From Bacillota bacterium (GTDB lineage Bacteria > Bacillota > Bacilli > Paenibacillales > NBRC-103111): a stretch of DNA of 11,185 nucleotides. Under the pieces are notes generated by a model. It did not search any database, was not told the DNA's origin, and saw only the letters and a list, made by a program, of their open reading frames with translations. The translations under genes and the position numbers were made by a program. Positions 1 to 7,074 of this stretch are shown here, one piece after another (the stretch's first letter is position 1; the number at the start of each line of letters is the position of its first letter). The DNA lies in NCBI GenBank assembly GCA_023386955.1, contig JAEWIS010000001.1, positions 1 to 11,185 on the forward strand. The letters run 5' to 3'.

Positions 1-783
1 GCGGCCGCCCGGTCCGGCAGTGATACGGCAGCGGAGCATCTGCTGCCGGAAGAACGGCGGCTTGCCGGCAGTATAGCGGAGGCCGGCAAGCTGGTCAATC
101 AATTGCAGACGGCCAGGCAGACGATGGTGGCCGAGGTGGCCCATGAGCTCCGCACTCCGTTATCTGTGCTGCGGGTAGCTATGGACAATGCCTTGTACGA
201 AAACCGGCCGCTGCCTCCGGAACGGCTGGCTGTTCTGTCGGAGCAGATTGCCGCTATGACCAGGCTGGTACAAGACCTCCAGGACCTTTCCCTGGCGGAG
301 AACGGGACGCTGCAGCTGGACAAAAGCTGGTTCGAACCGGCGGCAACCGCCGCTTCCATGGCTGAATTACTGGAGCCGGAGGCGAACGAGAAGGGGATTA
401 CTATTTCACTCCGCGCGGACTACAGCATCAGGGTGTACGCGGATGAACGGCGGATCCGCCAGCTTTTGCTGAACCTGTTGGGCAATGCCCTGCGCCATGC
501 GCGAAGCCGGGTTGAGCTGAATGTTGCTTCAACGGCTGGAGAATGGGCCATTACTGTCCGGGACGACGGTTGGGGAATTGAAGCCGAGGAAGCGGAGCAG
601 CTGTTCCAGCGCTATTACCGCAAACGTACTTACGCCGACGGAAGTGCGGCACCGCGGGGAATCGGTCTGGGCTTGGCGGTTGTAAAAGGTATCGCCGAGG
701 CTCATGGGGGCACCGCTTCGGTATCCAGCCGTTTTGGAGAAGGGGCTGTCTTCATGGTGAAGCTGCCGCTGTTCCGGGAGTAG
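1..783 (+). CDS. Sensor histidine kinase, 3' part (5' end outside window)
   Basis: The reading frame is open from base 1, so the gene starts upstream; 260 residues are visible. It is the cytoplasmic catalytic half of a membrane sensor kinase, which autophosphorylates on His and passes the phosphate to a response regulator. Visible residues 1-40 look like the end of a HAMP linker. The H-box VAEVAHELRTPL follows, with the phospho-acceptor His at residue 48 (bases 142-144). The N-box LLLNLLGNALRHA is at about 155-167, the G1 box DDGWGI at 188-193, and the G2 box GIGLGL at 220-225, so the HATPase_c domain is complete. The overall type is BaeS/PhoR-like (HisKA plus HATPase_c). The TTG at 103 and the ATG at 124 are internal codons, not starts. 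The sensor domain and any cognate regulator, usually just upstream, are not visible. The ABC exporter operon 660 bp downstream on the same strand is a plausible target (inference). No clear terminator follows the stop. Confidence 0.93.
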   Translation, partial: AAARSGSDTAAEHLLPEERRLAGSIAEAGKLVNQLQTARQTMVAEVAHELRTPLSVLRVAMDNALYENRPLPPERLAVLSEQIAAMTRLVQDLQDLSLAENGTLQLDKSWFEPAATAASMAELLEPEANEKGITISLRADYSIRVYADERRIRQLLLNLLGNALRHARSRVELNVASTAGEWAITVRDDGWGIEAEEAEQLFQRYYRKRTYADGSAAPRGIGLGLAVVKGIAEAHGGTASVSSRFGEGAVFMVKLPLFRE

Positions 784-995
784 GAGTCTTTTTGCGGAAG
801 AAACAGATGATGAATGGGAACCAAGTAATTGAAGCGAGTGTAATTCGACTTGGTGGGTACACAATCAAACCGATAATGCCTTTGAAAAAATCCCGTATAG
901 CGCGATATAGCAGGATTTGTCCGTTTTAGGGTAGCATTCAACGCGGCTATGCTGAAGACCTCTGTTTATGGAAAGAGGAGTTGAAGTTTGCCGAA
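784..995. other. Intergenic stretch without a recognisable gene
   Basis: The first part of the gap between the kinase and the ABC operon has no open frame with a ribosome binding site and no convincing terminator. A weak, degenerate copy of the repeat core may sit near 941-951 (ACGCGGCTATG against ACGGAACTATG in array A), out of phase by about 5 bp. A short CCTCT/AGAGG stem lies at about 959-978. Neither is strong enough to annotate separately. Confidence 0.5.
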
Positions 996-1231
996 ACGGA
1001 ACTATGAGGGTCTTACAGTGTTATTTGCATCCTTTTGGGATTCTTACGGAACTATAAGACTCTAAAACGCGGAAAAGCCGGGGTTGGACTGCTAAAAATC
1101 CTTCTAAGAGCCGCTGAGTTCCGCTACAGCTGAAAAAGTCAAAAAAAGTGTGTCTAAGGTCGTTTAAGTTCCGCTACAGCTGAAAAAGTCAAAAAAGTAT
1201 GTTTAAGGTCGTTTAAGTTCCGCTACAGCTG
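996..1231. repeat. Intergenic inverted repeat array A (50-bp phase)
   Basis: The core CGGAACT occurs at 997-1003 and 1047-1053. Its inverse AGTTCCG occurs at 1117-1123, 1167-1173 and 1216-1222. The two forward and first two inverted cores are symmetric about 1085: 50-bp phase on each side, and 77 bp from the start of the inner forward core to the end of the inner inverted core. The conserved unit extends to about 24 bp, with CTCTTAG-like ends, and the sequence between units is not conserved across the dyad. The same geometry recurs at 9724-9908 and 10838-11020. A further degenerate copy (TCGCTTCAGCTG) may lie near 1264-1275. The array is untranslated and lies between two + strand transcription units. 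Function is unknown; it could be a palindromic intergenic element, a relic mobile element or a structured RNA. Confidence 0.85.
1118..1216 (+). repeat. Near-identical tandem duplication of one array A unit (50 + 49 bp)
   Basis: The segment 1118-1167 is followed directly by an almost identical segment 1168-1216, one base shorter in an A-run. Both begin GTTCCGCTACAGCTGAAAAA and end GGTCGTTTAA. A third partial copy starts at 1217 and diverges after about 15 bp. Here even the spacer between cores is conserved, unlike elsewhere in the arrays, which points to recent duplication of a whole unit. Confidence 0.9.
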
Positions 1232-1344
1232 GAAGCAGGCCAGGGTTTGTGAGGCTATCTGTATCGCTTCAGCTGAAAGCCAGCTAATCCAGCGGGAGTG
1301 AGGCCAGTTGAAAGGCAACGTTGTCCTCAGCTCTCCTCATAAAT

Positions 1345-1363
1345 CTGCACAACTTCTGCACAA
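1345..1363 (+). promoter_or_regulatory. Candidate response-regulator site: tandem CTGCACAA
   Basis: CTGCACAA occurs exactly twice, at 1345-1352 and 1356-1363, in phase at 11 bp, or one helical turn. OmpR/PhoB-class regulators typically bind such direct repeats as dimers. The pair ends about 30 bp upstream of the TATGAT hexamer, at roughly -61 to -43 from the expected start site, which suits activation of a promoter with a weak -35. The repeat and spacing are seen directly; the regulator is inferred from the nearby sensor kinase. Confidence 0.5.
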
Positions 1364-1390
1364 TGTCTCGACGATGGCTTCACATGGGGT

Positions 1391-1399
1391 TGTTATGAT
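1391..1399 (+). promoter_or_regulatory. Extended -10 promoter for the ABC operon
   Basis: TGT-TATGAT gives a TGn extended -10 followed by a 5/6 match to TATAAT. No good -35 hexamer is found 16-18 bp upstream, as expected for an extended -10 and/or activator-dependent promoter. Transcription would start near 1406, leaving a leader of about 39 nt before the TTG start at 1445. Confidence 0.55.
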
Positions 1400-1444
1400 G
1401 AGGGCATCACCTGCCCCGGGCGGGAGCGGAGAGGAGAGCTTTCA

Positions 1445-2131
1445 TTGATAAAAGCAGAGCAAGTCAACAAGACCTACGGTACTGGCAGGGAGGCGGCCAA
1501 AGCCCTGCGGGAGATTAGTCTGGAGCTGGGCAAGGGGGAGATGGCTGCGGTGACAGGACCCTCCGGCTGCGGGAAAACCACCCTGCTTCATGTGCTGGCC
1601 GGCCTGGAAACACCGGACAGCGGGACGATCCGGTTGGAAGGCCAGACCATAAATACGCTGGATGAAAAGGCATTAGCCGAGGTCCGGCTGCGCAAAATGG
1701 GCTTTGTGTTCCAGTCCTATCATCTGGTACCTGTGCTGAGTGCGGAGGAGAACATCCGGCTGCCCTTGCTGGCAGCGGGAATGAGCCGGAAGGAGGCGGA
1801 GGCCCGTTCCCGGGAGATGCTGGAGCTGGTGGGACTCTCCAACAAAGCGGGAGCCTATCCATCCCAATTGTCCGGCGGGCAGAACCAGCGGGTTGCCATT
1901 GCCAGGGCGGTGGCCGGCCGGCCGGGCATTCTGTTTGCGGACGAGCCTACCGGCGCCTTGGATTCCGAGACGGCCGAACAGATTATCGGATTATTGGAAA
2001 TGCTGAACCGCCAATATGCCATGACCGTGCTCCTGGTCACCCACGATGAGCGGCATGCCCGGCGGATGCCCCGGCAGATCCGGATGTTTAACGGCCGGAT
2101 TGTGGAGGATGGGGGGCAGCCAATATGCTGA
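1445..2131 (+). CDS. ABC transporter ATP-binding protein (MacB/LolD/BceA-type)
   Basis: This cytoplasmic ATPase powers the FtsX-type permease encoded by the next gene. It has 228 residues, normal for the family. Motifs in order: Walker A GPSGCGKT at 38-45, Q-loop Gln90 (GFVFQSYHLVP), signature LSGGQ at 142-146 (LSGGQNQRVAIARA, with Asn where Gln or Arg is usual), Walker B ILFADEP at 162-168 continuing into the D-loop at 170-173, and H-loop His200 (LLVTHDE). All catalytic residues are present. The start is TTG at 1445, supported by AGGAG at 1432-1436 with 8 nt spacing; no better ATG or GTG lies nearby in frame. The stop overlaps the permease start (ATGCTGA), indicating translational coupling. 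The family handles antimicrobial peptides, macrolides, lipoproteins or cell-wall signals; the substrate here cannot be read from sequence. Confidence 0.95.
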   Translation: MIKAEQVNKTYGTGREAAKALREISLELGKGEMAAVTGPSGCGKTTLLHVLAGLETPDSGTIRLEGQTINTLDEKALAEVRLRKMGFVFQSYHLVPVLSAEENIRLPLLAAGMSRKEAEARSREMLELVGLSNKAGAYPSQLSGGQNQRVAIARAVAGRPGILFADEPTGALDSETAEQIIGLLEMLNRQYAMTVLLVTHDERHARRMPRQIRMFNGRIVEDGGQPIC

Positions 2132-4893
2132 ACCATAGCCTGGCCTGGCGAATGGGAGCTTTATATCTGCGCCGCCAGCTTCGCCAAACGCTACTCAGCG
2201 CACTGGCGGGAGCTATCGGTGCTATGCTGATCACCATGTCCATTTTTCACTACGGCTCTGTCCGCGCCAGCGGCGAAGCGTGGTTGAAGGAGCATTTTGG
2301 CCCGGTAGACTGGGCGCTGGTGCCGGCCCAAACGGGGATCTTCACTCCCGAGGCAGCATCCAAAATCACTGGAGGCGGAGCACCGTCTGTTCTGCCTTAC
2401 CGCTATCTTCCTGCCGTGTCCGCCTCGGCAACGCTTTATTCCGAGGAGCATGCCAGTGCGGATGCCCTGTCCGTGTCCCAAACGCAGGTGCTGGGCTTCG
2501 AGTGGAGCGAGGCGGCTGTTTTTGACCCGGCAAACCCGCTGTGGAGCTCCCCTTTAAAGCCGGGAGAGGCCGTGTTGGACGAACAAACAGCAGGGCAATT
2601 GGGGATTAAGGCCGGGGACGCCGTATATGTATCCGGCAAGGACGGACAGCGCCGCGGGTTTGTGGTCCGGGAGACACCGGCACCGGCAGGCTTAAGCGGC
2701 TACCGTGGCGACGGCGCCCGCCTAAGCGGCACCTTGCTGCTCCACAATGATGACGCCCGGCAGATCGCGGGGGTAGACGCCGGGGAAGCCAATCTCATTC
2801 TGGCCAGCCGGATCAATAAGTCGGATAGTGTTCAAGGAATGAGCATCCTTCCCGAACAGAACGGCTTGTATGACATCCGCTATATCAAGATGAACGCAGA
2901 AGGGATGGCGGAAAGCAATTTGGTTGCGGTCATCCTGATTATCAGCATGACAGCCATATTCTCAAGTGCGTTTTTGTTGAGACAAATCGTCCTTATGCTG
3001 GCGGAGTCCCGGACGGAGCTGTACGGTGTACTGCGGGCTATTGGCCTGAACCGCGGACAGGTAAGGAGCCTGTTTCGAGCGGAGGCTCTGTTATTAGGCG
3101 TTTGCTCAGGTGCAGCCGGAATCCTTATGGGGCTAGCCGGAGGTTATGCCATGGTGCAGATTATCTATGGGACTAAGTTGGCGCAGGAGCTGGGTGCGTC
3201 AGGTATTCCGGTACACCCGGGTATGCCCGCACCGGTGCTGGTTGGGGGAATAGCGGCAGTGCTCCTCTACCAGCTGATACTGGTGCTGGCGGCCAGCCGC
3301 AGCGCAGGAGCAGGCAGCATCGTGTCGGCACTGCGCGGCGTCAACCGGGAGAGCCGGGTTTCCCGGCGTAAACCCGGGGAGGTGTTGGGAGCGCTTTTGG
3401 CCATCGTTCTGCCTTGTGCAGGTATTGTAGGGCTGCATGTCTATATGGCACTGGCATGGAAGCCGGGACAAGCCGACTCGCAGAATGTGCTGGGTTTCGC
3501 CGGGATATGGCTGATGGCGGTAGCTGCGCTGGTGCTGCTGGTGCAAACTTGTCTGATCGGAGCGGGAAAGCGGCTAAGCACCAAGGCAGGTCCGTCCGTA
3601 CTGCTCGCTGTGAAATACGCCAGCCAACGGCGGGGCCGCTCATTTACCGTTATGCTGCTGTTTGCCGTGGGGATGATGACCATTACCTTTACCTCCGGGC
3701 TGGGGGGACTCATCGTGGGCAATATGAATCCCAATCAGGGTGTGCGCACCATAATGGGCTATGACGGTTTAGTTCCTTATGAATCGGCAGCGGAAAAAGA
3801 GACGGTGGAGCAGCTGCTGAAGGAGGACGAGGTTCTGAACCGGCTTGTTTCCGACTCTGCCGACGTGAAACCGTTGATGGTTGCACCGCTAATAAACGGC
3901 GGGAATAACCGGCATAGCCAGGCCATGATTCCCGTCCGCCCTGACCTGCTGACCAACGGAAAATGGTCCCTGTCCGCCCGGGCGCCGGAATTTGCAGATG
4001 ATGAAGCCGCTTGGAACAAGGTGATGTCCGATCCCGGATATATTGTGATGCCGAATCATTACCGGGATTATGGCGGGGCGCAGTCGGAAACCTATTGGAA
4101 ACCGGAAAAGCTGTTTAAGCCGGGGGACAAAGTAGAGCTCGGGTTTTTCCGTAGCGAAAGGGTGGCTGAGGGCGCAGCCCCTGATCTTACCATGACGTTT
4201 ACCATTGCGGGGTTTGCCGACCCTAATACTGCTGACAATGTTGCTGTCCAATATGCATATGCAGCCTCTTATGTACATCCTGAAGTTTGGGGCAAGCTGC
4301 AGGATTACCACCATCCGTGGGGAAATCAGACCCATTTGGGCCTGCTGCTTCTGAAGTTTGATCGGACACAGCTGGAGCAGGATGCCCAAATTGCCCAAAG
4401 ACTGACCTCCGGCGGAGCCGGAAAGGTGATCATTCCGTATCTGGACAGCTGGCGGGAATACAATGCCAATAAGCGGCTGGTGGACGGCTTTATCGGATTC
4501 GCCGCATTATCCTCGGCCATCGGGCTTTTGGGCCTGGCTGTGCTGCAGAAGCGTTCCATCCATGAACGGCAGCGGGAAATCGCCATGCTGAGAAGTGCAG
4601 GTGTGCCTTCCCGGCTCCTGCGTCGGGCATTTTTGCTGGAAGGAAGTTTGCTGGGGGGAATGGGTCTGCTGGCCGGATGGGGGATCGGTCTGACCGGCGC
4701 GCAAGGTTTTATCCGATTGCTCCAAAGTGATCTCAGGCCATGGCAATTTGCGGTTCCAGTCCAATTTCAGTGGGGTCTCCTCGGAGGCGTCATGGTCGTC
4801 ATGATGCTGCTGGCGGTTCTGTTCCAGCTTTCGCCGGCCCGCTCCGCGCTGCGCGGTTCACCCGCGGATACCCTGCGCAAGGCGGATGTTTAG
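2125..4893 (+). CDS. Large two-unit FtsX/MacB-type ABC permease
   Basis: This 922-residue membrane partner of the preceding ATPase has about ten hydrophobic helices, at roughly 22-43, 265-290, 321-348, 369-390, 420-442, 457-478, 508-530, 787-807, 836-862 and 883-902. Two large extracytoplasmic domains, about 44-264 and 531-786, follow helices 1 and 7. The FtsX cytoplasmic motif occurs twice, as ESRTELYGVLRAIGLNRGQV near 294-313 and as ERQREIAMLRSAGVPSRLL near 814-832. The protein is therefore a fused pair of four-helix FtsX units joined by a two-helix linker. BceB-type permeases also have ten helices but one ectodomain and are shorter (about 650 residues). Like MacB relatives it probably works mechanically on extracytoplasmic substrates rather than as a through-membrane channel (family knowledge). 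The start ATG at 2125 lies inside the ATPase stop, with a G-run at 2111-2116 as ribosome binding site. No membrane fusion protein gene is nearby, as expected in a monoderm. Confidence 0.93.
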   Translation: MLNHSLAWRMGALYLRRQLRQTLLSALAGAIGAMLITMSIFHYGSVRASGEAWLKEHFGPVDWALVPAQTGIFTPEAASKITGGGAPSVLPYRYLPAVSASATLYSEEHASADALSVSQTQVLGFEWSEAAVFDPANPLWSSPLKPGEAVLDEQTAGQLGIKAGDAVYVSGKDGQRRGFVVRETPAPAGLSGYRGDGARLSGTLLLHNDDARQIAGVDAGEANLILASRINKSDSVQGMSILPEQNGLYDIRYIKMNAEGMAESNLVAVILIISMTAIFSSAFLLRQIVLMLAESRTELYGVLRAIGLNRGQVRSLFRAEALLLGVCSGAAGILMGLAGGYAMVQIIYGTKLAQELGASGIPVHPGMPAPVLVGGIAAVLLYQLILVLAASRSAGAGSIVSALRGVNRESRVSRRKPGEVLGALLAIVLPCAGIVGLHVYMALAWKPGQADSQNVLGFAGIWLMAVAALVLLVQTCLIGAGKRLSTKAGPSVLLAVKYASQRRGRSFTVMLLFAVGMMTITFTSGLGGLIVGNMNPNQGVRTIMGYDGLVPYESAAEKETVEQLLKEDEVLNRLVSDSADVKPLMVAPLINGGNNRHSQAMIPVRPDLLTNGKWSLSARAPEFADDEAAWNKVMSDPGYIVMPNHYRDYGGAQSETYWKPEKLFKPGDKVELGFFRSERVAEGAAPDLTMTFTIAGFADPNTADNVAVQYAYAASYVHPEVWGKLQDYHHPWGNQTHLGLLLLKFDRTQLEQDAQIAQRLTSGGAGKVIIPYLDSWREYNANKRLVDGFIGFAALSSAIGLLGLAVLQKRSIHERQREIAMLRSAGVPSRLLRRAFLLEGSLLGGMGLLAGWGIGLTGAQGFIRLLQSDLRPWQFAVPVQFQWGLLGGVMVVMMLLAVLFQLSPARSALRGSPADTLRKADV

Positions 4894-4900
4894 CTCAACT

Positions 4901-4922
4901 AAAAAGGGCGCCGCGCGCCCTT
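4901..4922 (-). terminator. Rho-independent terminator for the MarR gene
   Basis: An 8-bp perfect GC-rich stem (4904-4911 with 4915-4922, loop CGC) is followed on the minus strand by TTTTTAG. On the plus strand the hairpin has no T-tract. It therefore serves the minus-strand MarR gene, whose stop is about 50 bp away. Confidence 0.75.
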
Positions 4923-4931
4923 GAATACCGG

Positions 4932-4969
4932 GAAACCCAGGTCATTCGGATGGCTTTGGGTTTCTTTTT
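4932..4969 (+). terminator. Rho-independent terminator for the ABC operon
   Basis: The arms GAAACCCA (4932-4939) and TGGGTTTC (4957-4964) pair perfectly. The interior can extend the stem through CAT/ATG around a TCGG loop. A TTTTT run follows on the plus strand. It lies 39 bp after the permease stop. Confidence 0.8.
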
Positions 4970-4972
4970 CTA

Positions 4973-5470
4973 TTACTCGGCGCCTGGCTGCCGGTTGGTC
5001 CTATCCTCTTCTTCAAACAGGGTCTGCATGTTCCGGTCCAGCGCATCCATAACCCGCCAGAAGGCTTGCATGTCCTCTTCCTCTATGGAATGGCGCAGCT
5101 TGTCCCGAACATGGACGGCGGAGGGCAGGCAGGCATCAAGGAGCCGGCGGCCTTCCTCGCTAAGATGCACCTCGCTTTTGCGCTTGTCCGTATGGTCGGC
5201 GCGGCGGGAGATGAGATTCTTCTTTTCCATGGTTAACAGGATCCGCGTCATGTTCGGACGGTCGTCCATGATACTGTCCCCCAGTTCCGTTTGGGATTGG
5301 GGGCTTTTGACTGCCAATTTATTAAGGATAAACCACTGCTCCGGCGTCAGGTCAAAGCCGCTCTGCTGGAAGGTTATATAATGAAGATGGCGGATCAGGC
5401 GCGAGGTCCGGTACATCCGGAAGGCCACCGTTTCTTGAATGGGGACAAAGGAAGAGGTCGACTCCTGCAT
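4973..5470 (-). CDS. MarR-family transcriptional regulator
   Basis: This 165-residue winged-helix dimeric repressor is of usual MarR length. The helical N-terminal region (about 10-35) is followed by TPEQWFILNKLA (42-53), the helix-turn-helix with recognition segment DRPNMTRILLTMEKKNLI (70-87), a wing with DKRK (95-98), LSEEGRRLL (103-111) and a C-terminal dimerisation helix. The start is ATG at 5468-5470, because AGGAG precedes it by 5 nt (AAGGAGTCATCATG on the minus strand). A longer frame from a TTG at 5578 would run through the promoter and is rejected. The gene is divergent from the MFS transporter, so it probably controls that gene and itself in response to a small-molecule ligand (inference). 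No redox cysteine pattern is evident: there is only one Cys, in the second half (residue 114), so an OhrR-type peroxide sensor is unlikely. Confidence 0.92.
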   Translation of the reverse strand: MQESTSSFVPIQETVAFRMYRTSRLIRHLHYITFQQSGFDLTPEQWFILNKLAVKSPQSQTELGDSIMDDRPNMTRILLTMEKKNLISRRADHTDKRKSEVHLSEEGRRLLDACLPSAVHVRDKLRHSIEEEDMQAFWRVMDALDRNMQTLFEEEDRTNRQPGAE

Positions 5471-5490
5471 GATGACTCCTTTTTGGCTTG

Positions 5491-5545
5491 CTGAATTTGA
5501 ATTACCCCTAGAATAGGCCGGAAACGCCGCTGCTGTCAAATTCAG
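5491..5545. promoter_or_regulatory. Candidate MarR operator: exact 10-bp inverted repeat
   Basis: CTGAATTTGA at 5491-5500 is the exact reverse complement of TCAAATTCAG at 5536-5545, 45 bp centre to centre. One arm overlaps the minus-strand -35 hexamer; the other lies just past its start site. The left arm continues into a second TGAATT-like half. AT-rich palindromic half-sites over the regulator's own promoter are typical of MarR autoregulation. The repeat is seen; the binding is inferred. Confidence 0.5.
5510..5539 (-). promoter_or_regulatory. Promoter of the MarR gene
   Basis: On the minus strand a perfect TTGACA (complement of 5534-5539) lies 18 bp before TATTCT (complement of 5510-5515). 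Transcription would start near 5503, about 33 nt before the ATG at 5470. Confidence 0.65.
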
Positions 5546-5594
5546 GTTTGGACGGGGAAAATGACGGTTTTGTTTCAAAGGAAAGAAGCCCGGT

Positions 5595-5600
5595 TATAAT
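5595..5600 (+). promoter_or_regulatory. -10 element (TATAAT) for the MFS gene
   Basis: A perfect TATAAT lies 96 bp upstream of the MFS start codon. The -35 candidates (TTTCAA or GTTTCA, 16-17 bp upstream) are weak. A loose CAAAT-N8-ATTTG inverted repeat at 5606-5623 lies at the expected start of transcription and could be a second regulator site, but the arms are short. Confidence 0.45.
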
Positions 5601-5696
5601 GGTTGCAAATATCCCGGCATTTGTGAGATTCTTATGGATGACCATGGACTGCCAACAGGCCAGTCCCGAACAGAATTTGCGACCAGGAGTTGTTTT

Positions 5697-6926
5697 ATGG
5701 AGGCTATACCAACGGTACAGATTCTCGGCTTGCGCATGTCCCGGCAGGCCAGAACCAATTTTCAGTGGGATTTTATCGCAGCAGCCCTTTTCAGTCTTTT
5801 TAACGTGGTGTTCAATCAGTTCTACATCCCTATTGCCATCCGTGGAGGGGCAACGGACTTTCAGGTCGGGCTTTTAAGCGCGGCACCGGCTGTGGGGCTG
5901 CTGTTTTCTCCTATCTGGGCCAGCATGGCGGAGCGGCGCAGGGCCAAGTATTTTGTCACCTTCCCCAATATCATCGGACGTCTTCTGATATTTATCCCGG
6001 CTCTGTTCACATCACCATGGGTGTTTGTGGGCATTGCAATGGCCTATCAGTTTCTGCAGGGCATCCAGGCGCCGGCATATGCCACCTTGATGACGCAGAT
6101 TTATCCTGCCGATATCCGCGGGCGGATTATGGGCTATGTCCGGGTAGCTATGGGGCTCCTGATGATTCCGCTGGCCTTTACCGTGGGCATCTGGATTGAC
6201 CGTGCTGGAAGCTTCTACCCTCTTCTGATCGCAGCCTTAACCGGATCGGTGTCAATGGTTATTTTCAGCATGGTGAAGGAAGAGCGTCTGCCTGACCCCT
6301 TGGCTGCCGCCCGCAAAAGGGTCCGCTTCCGGGACCAGTTCACTGTTCTGCGGAATAACCGCCCGCTGGTGCTGTTTCTGATTGCCACCACCTTTTCGGG
6401 CTTTGGCAATATGCTGGCCAACCCGCTGTATAACATCATCCAGGTGCAGCGTCTGGAGCTGTCCAATATGGACATCGGGATTGTGCGGATCTGCTACTTT
6501 GCCCTTTTGCTCCTGGCGTATTTCTTTATGGGAAGAGTGATTGACCGGTTTGGCCCCAAACGGGCGATGATCATCTGTATCGGCTGCCATGTGATGTGTA
6601 CGCTTTTGTACGGCATATTCGGGACCTATCCGGCCGTGCTTATGGCCAGCGGACTGCAGGGTTTTGCCGATGCCACCTGGGACCTGGGCTGTCTGGCTTA
6701 TGTGTTCCGCCTGGCTCCTGGCAAGGAGGGCGTTGTGTTTGGACTGCACCTGATGCTGTTCGGCATCCGGGGCACCATTGGACCTCTGCTGGGGACAGGA
6801 TTGAATGGGGTGCTGCCCATTGAAGCCATCATCCTTGCAGCCAGCTTCTTCTGTCTGTGCGGGTTTTTGACTCTGGTTTTGGCGAAGGAAAAAGGAAAGG
6901 ATCCAGCAGAGCTTGAACCTATGTAA
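5697..6926 (+). CDS. Major facilitator superfamily transporter
   Basis: This is an integral membrane transporter of 409 residues with about twelve hydrophobic segments, at roughly 26-46, 55-75, 89-105, 107-125, 148-167, 172-192, 223-243, 263-280, 288-307, 312-332, 345-368 and 375-395. Motif-A-like loops follow helix 2 (WASMAERRRAKY, 74-85) and helix 8 (GRVIDRFGPKRAM, 279-291), giving the usual 6+6 pseudo-symmetry with a charged central loop at about 193-222. Start ATG 5697 is chosen because AGGAG at 5685-5689 precedes it by 7 nt; an in-frame ATG at 5634 has no site and adds 21 residues unlike an MFS N-terminus. The gene is divergent from the MarR regulator, a pairing usual for drug or metabolite efflux, but the substrate is unknown. 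No antibiotic-specific signature is recognised. Confidence 0.92.
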   Translation: MEAIPTVQILGLRMSRQARTNFQWDFIAAALFSLFNVVFNQFYIPIAIRGGATDFQVGLLSAAPAVGLLFSPIWASMAERRRAKYFVTFPNIIGRLLIFIPALFTSPWVFVGIAMAYQFLQGIQAPAYATLMTQIYPADIRGRIMGYVRVAMGLLMIPLAFTVGIWIDRAGSFYPLLIAALTGSVSMVIFSMVKEERLPDPLAAARKRVRFRDQFTVLRNNRPLVLFLIATTFSGFGNMLANPLYNIIQVQRLELSNMDIGIVRICYFALLLLAYFFMGRVIDRFGPKRAMIICIGCHVMCTLLYGIFGTYPAVLMASGLQGFADATWDLGCLAYVFRLAPGKEGVVFGLHLMLFGIRGTIGPLLGTGLNGVLPIEAIILAASFFCLCGFLTLVLAKEKGKDPAELEPM

Positions 6927-6952
6927 ATCTCATCTCTATTCCGTTATTCCAT

Positions 6953-6993
6953 CCCGTTGCGGCCCGGTATGATGCTGTGCAGTGCGGGTTTTT
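6953..6993 (+). terminator. Probable terminator after the MFS gene
   Basis: CCCG (6953-6956) pairs with CGGG (6985-6988), and TGC (6958-6960) with GCA (6979-6981) after a small bulge. A run of five T follows at 6989-6993. The stem is short and imperfect, and alternative pairing with CCCG at 6963-6966 is possible, so confidence is moderate. Confidence 0.45.
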
Positions 6994-7012
6994 GCTTTTG
7001 GAGGCGCCTTTG

Positions 7013-7041
7013 TTGCTTTTTGGATGCGGTCAAGGTATTGT
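7013..7041 (+). promoter_or_regulatory. Weak candidate promoter for the helicase operon
   Basis: TTGCTT (7013-7018) and TATTGT (7036-7041) are spaced by 17 bp, matching consensus at 3/6 and 4/6. The start would fall near 7048, giving a leader of about 27 nt to the ATG at 7075. No stronger candidate is visible between the MFS terminator and this gene. Confidence 0.3.
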
Positions 7042-7074
7042 AAAGGACGAGAGATGTTACAGGGGGAACCGCTC

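Noticed and set aside
996..1231. Riboswitch or T-box leader for the ABC operon
   Set aside because: The array lies upstream of the likely promoter, and no known riboswitch core or T-box motif is seen.
1295..1336. Imperfect hairpin (GGAG-TGAGG-GTTG / CAAC-CCTCA-CTCC) upstream of the ABC promoter
   Set aside because: The arms are short and interrupted, there is no T-tract, and it lies upstream of the proposed start site; it may be chance or a degraded repeat unit.
1379..1399. TTCACA as -35 for the ABC promoter
   Set aside because: It is only 9 bp from the TATGAT hexamer, too close for a sigma-A promoter.
4740..5381. Plus-strand 213-residue frame across the ABC/MarR junction
   Set aside because: It overlaps the end of the permease, both terminators and the antisense of MarR; its Ser/Arg-rich composition is that of a shadow.
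5471..5578. N-terminal extension of MarR to a TTG at 5578
   Set aside because: It would translate through the TTGACA/TATTCT promoter; the ATG at 5470 has its own ribosome binding site and gives a typical MarR length.
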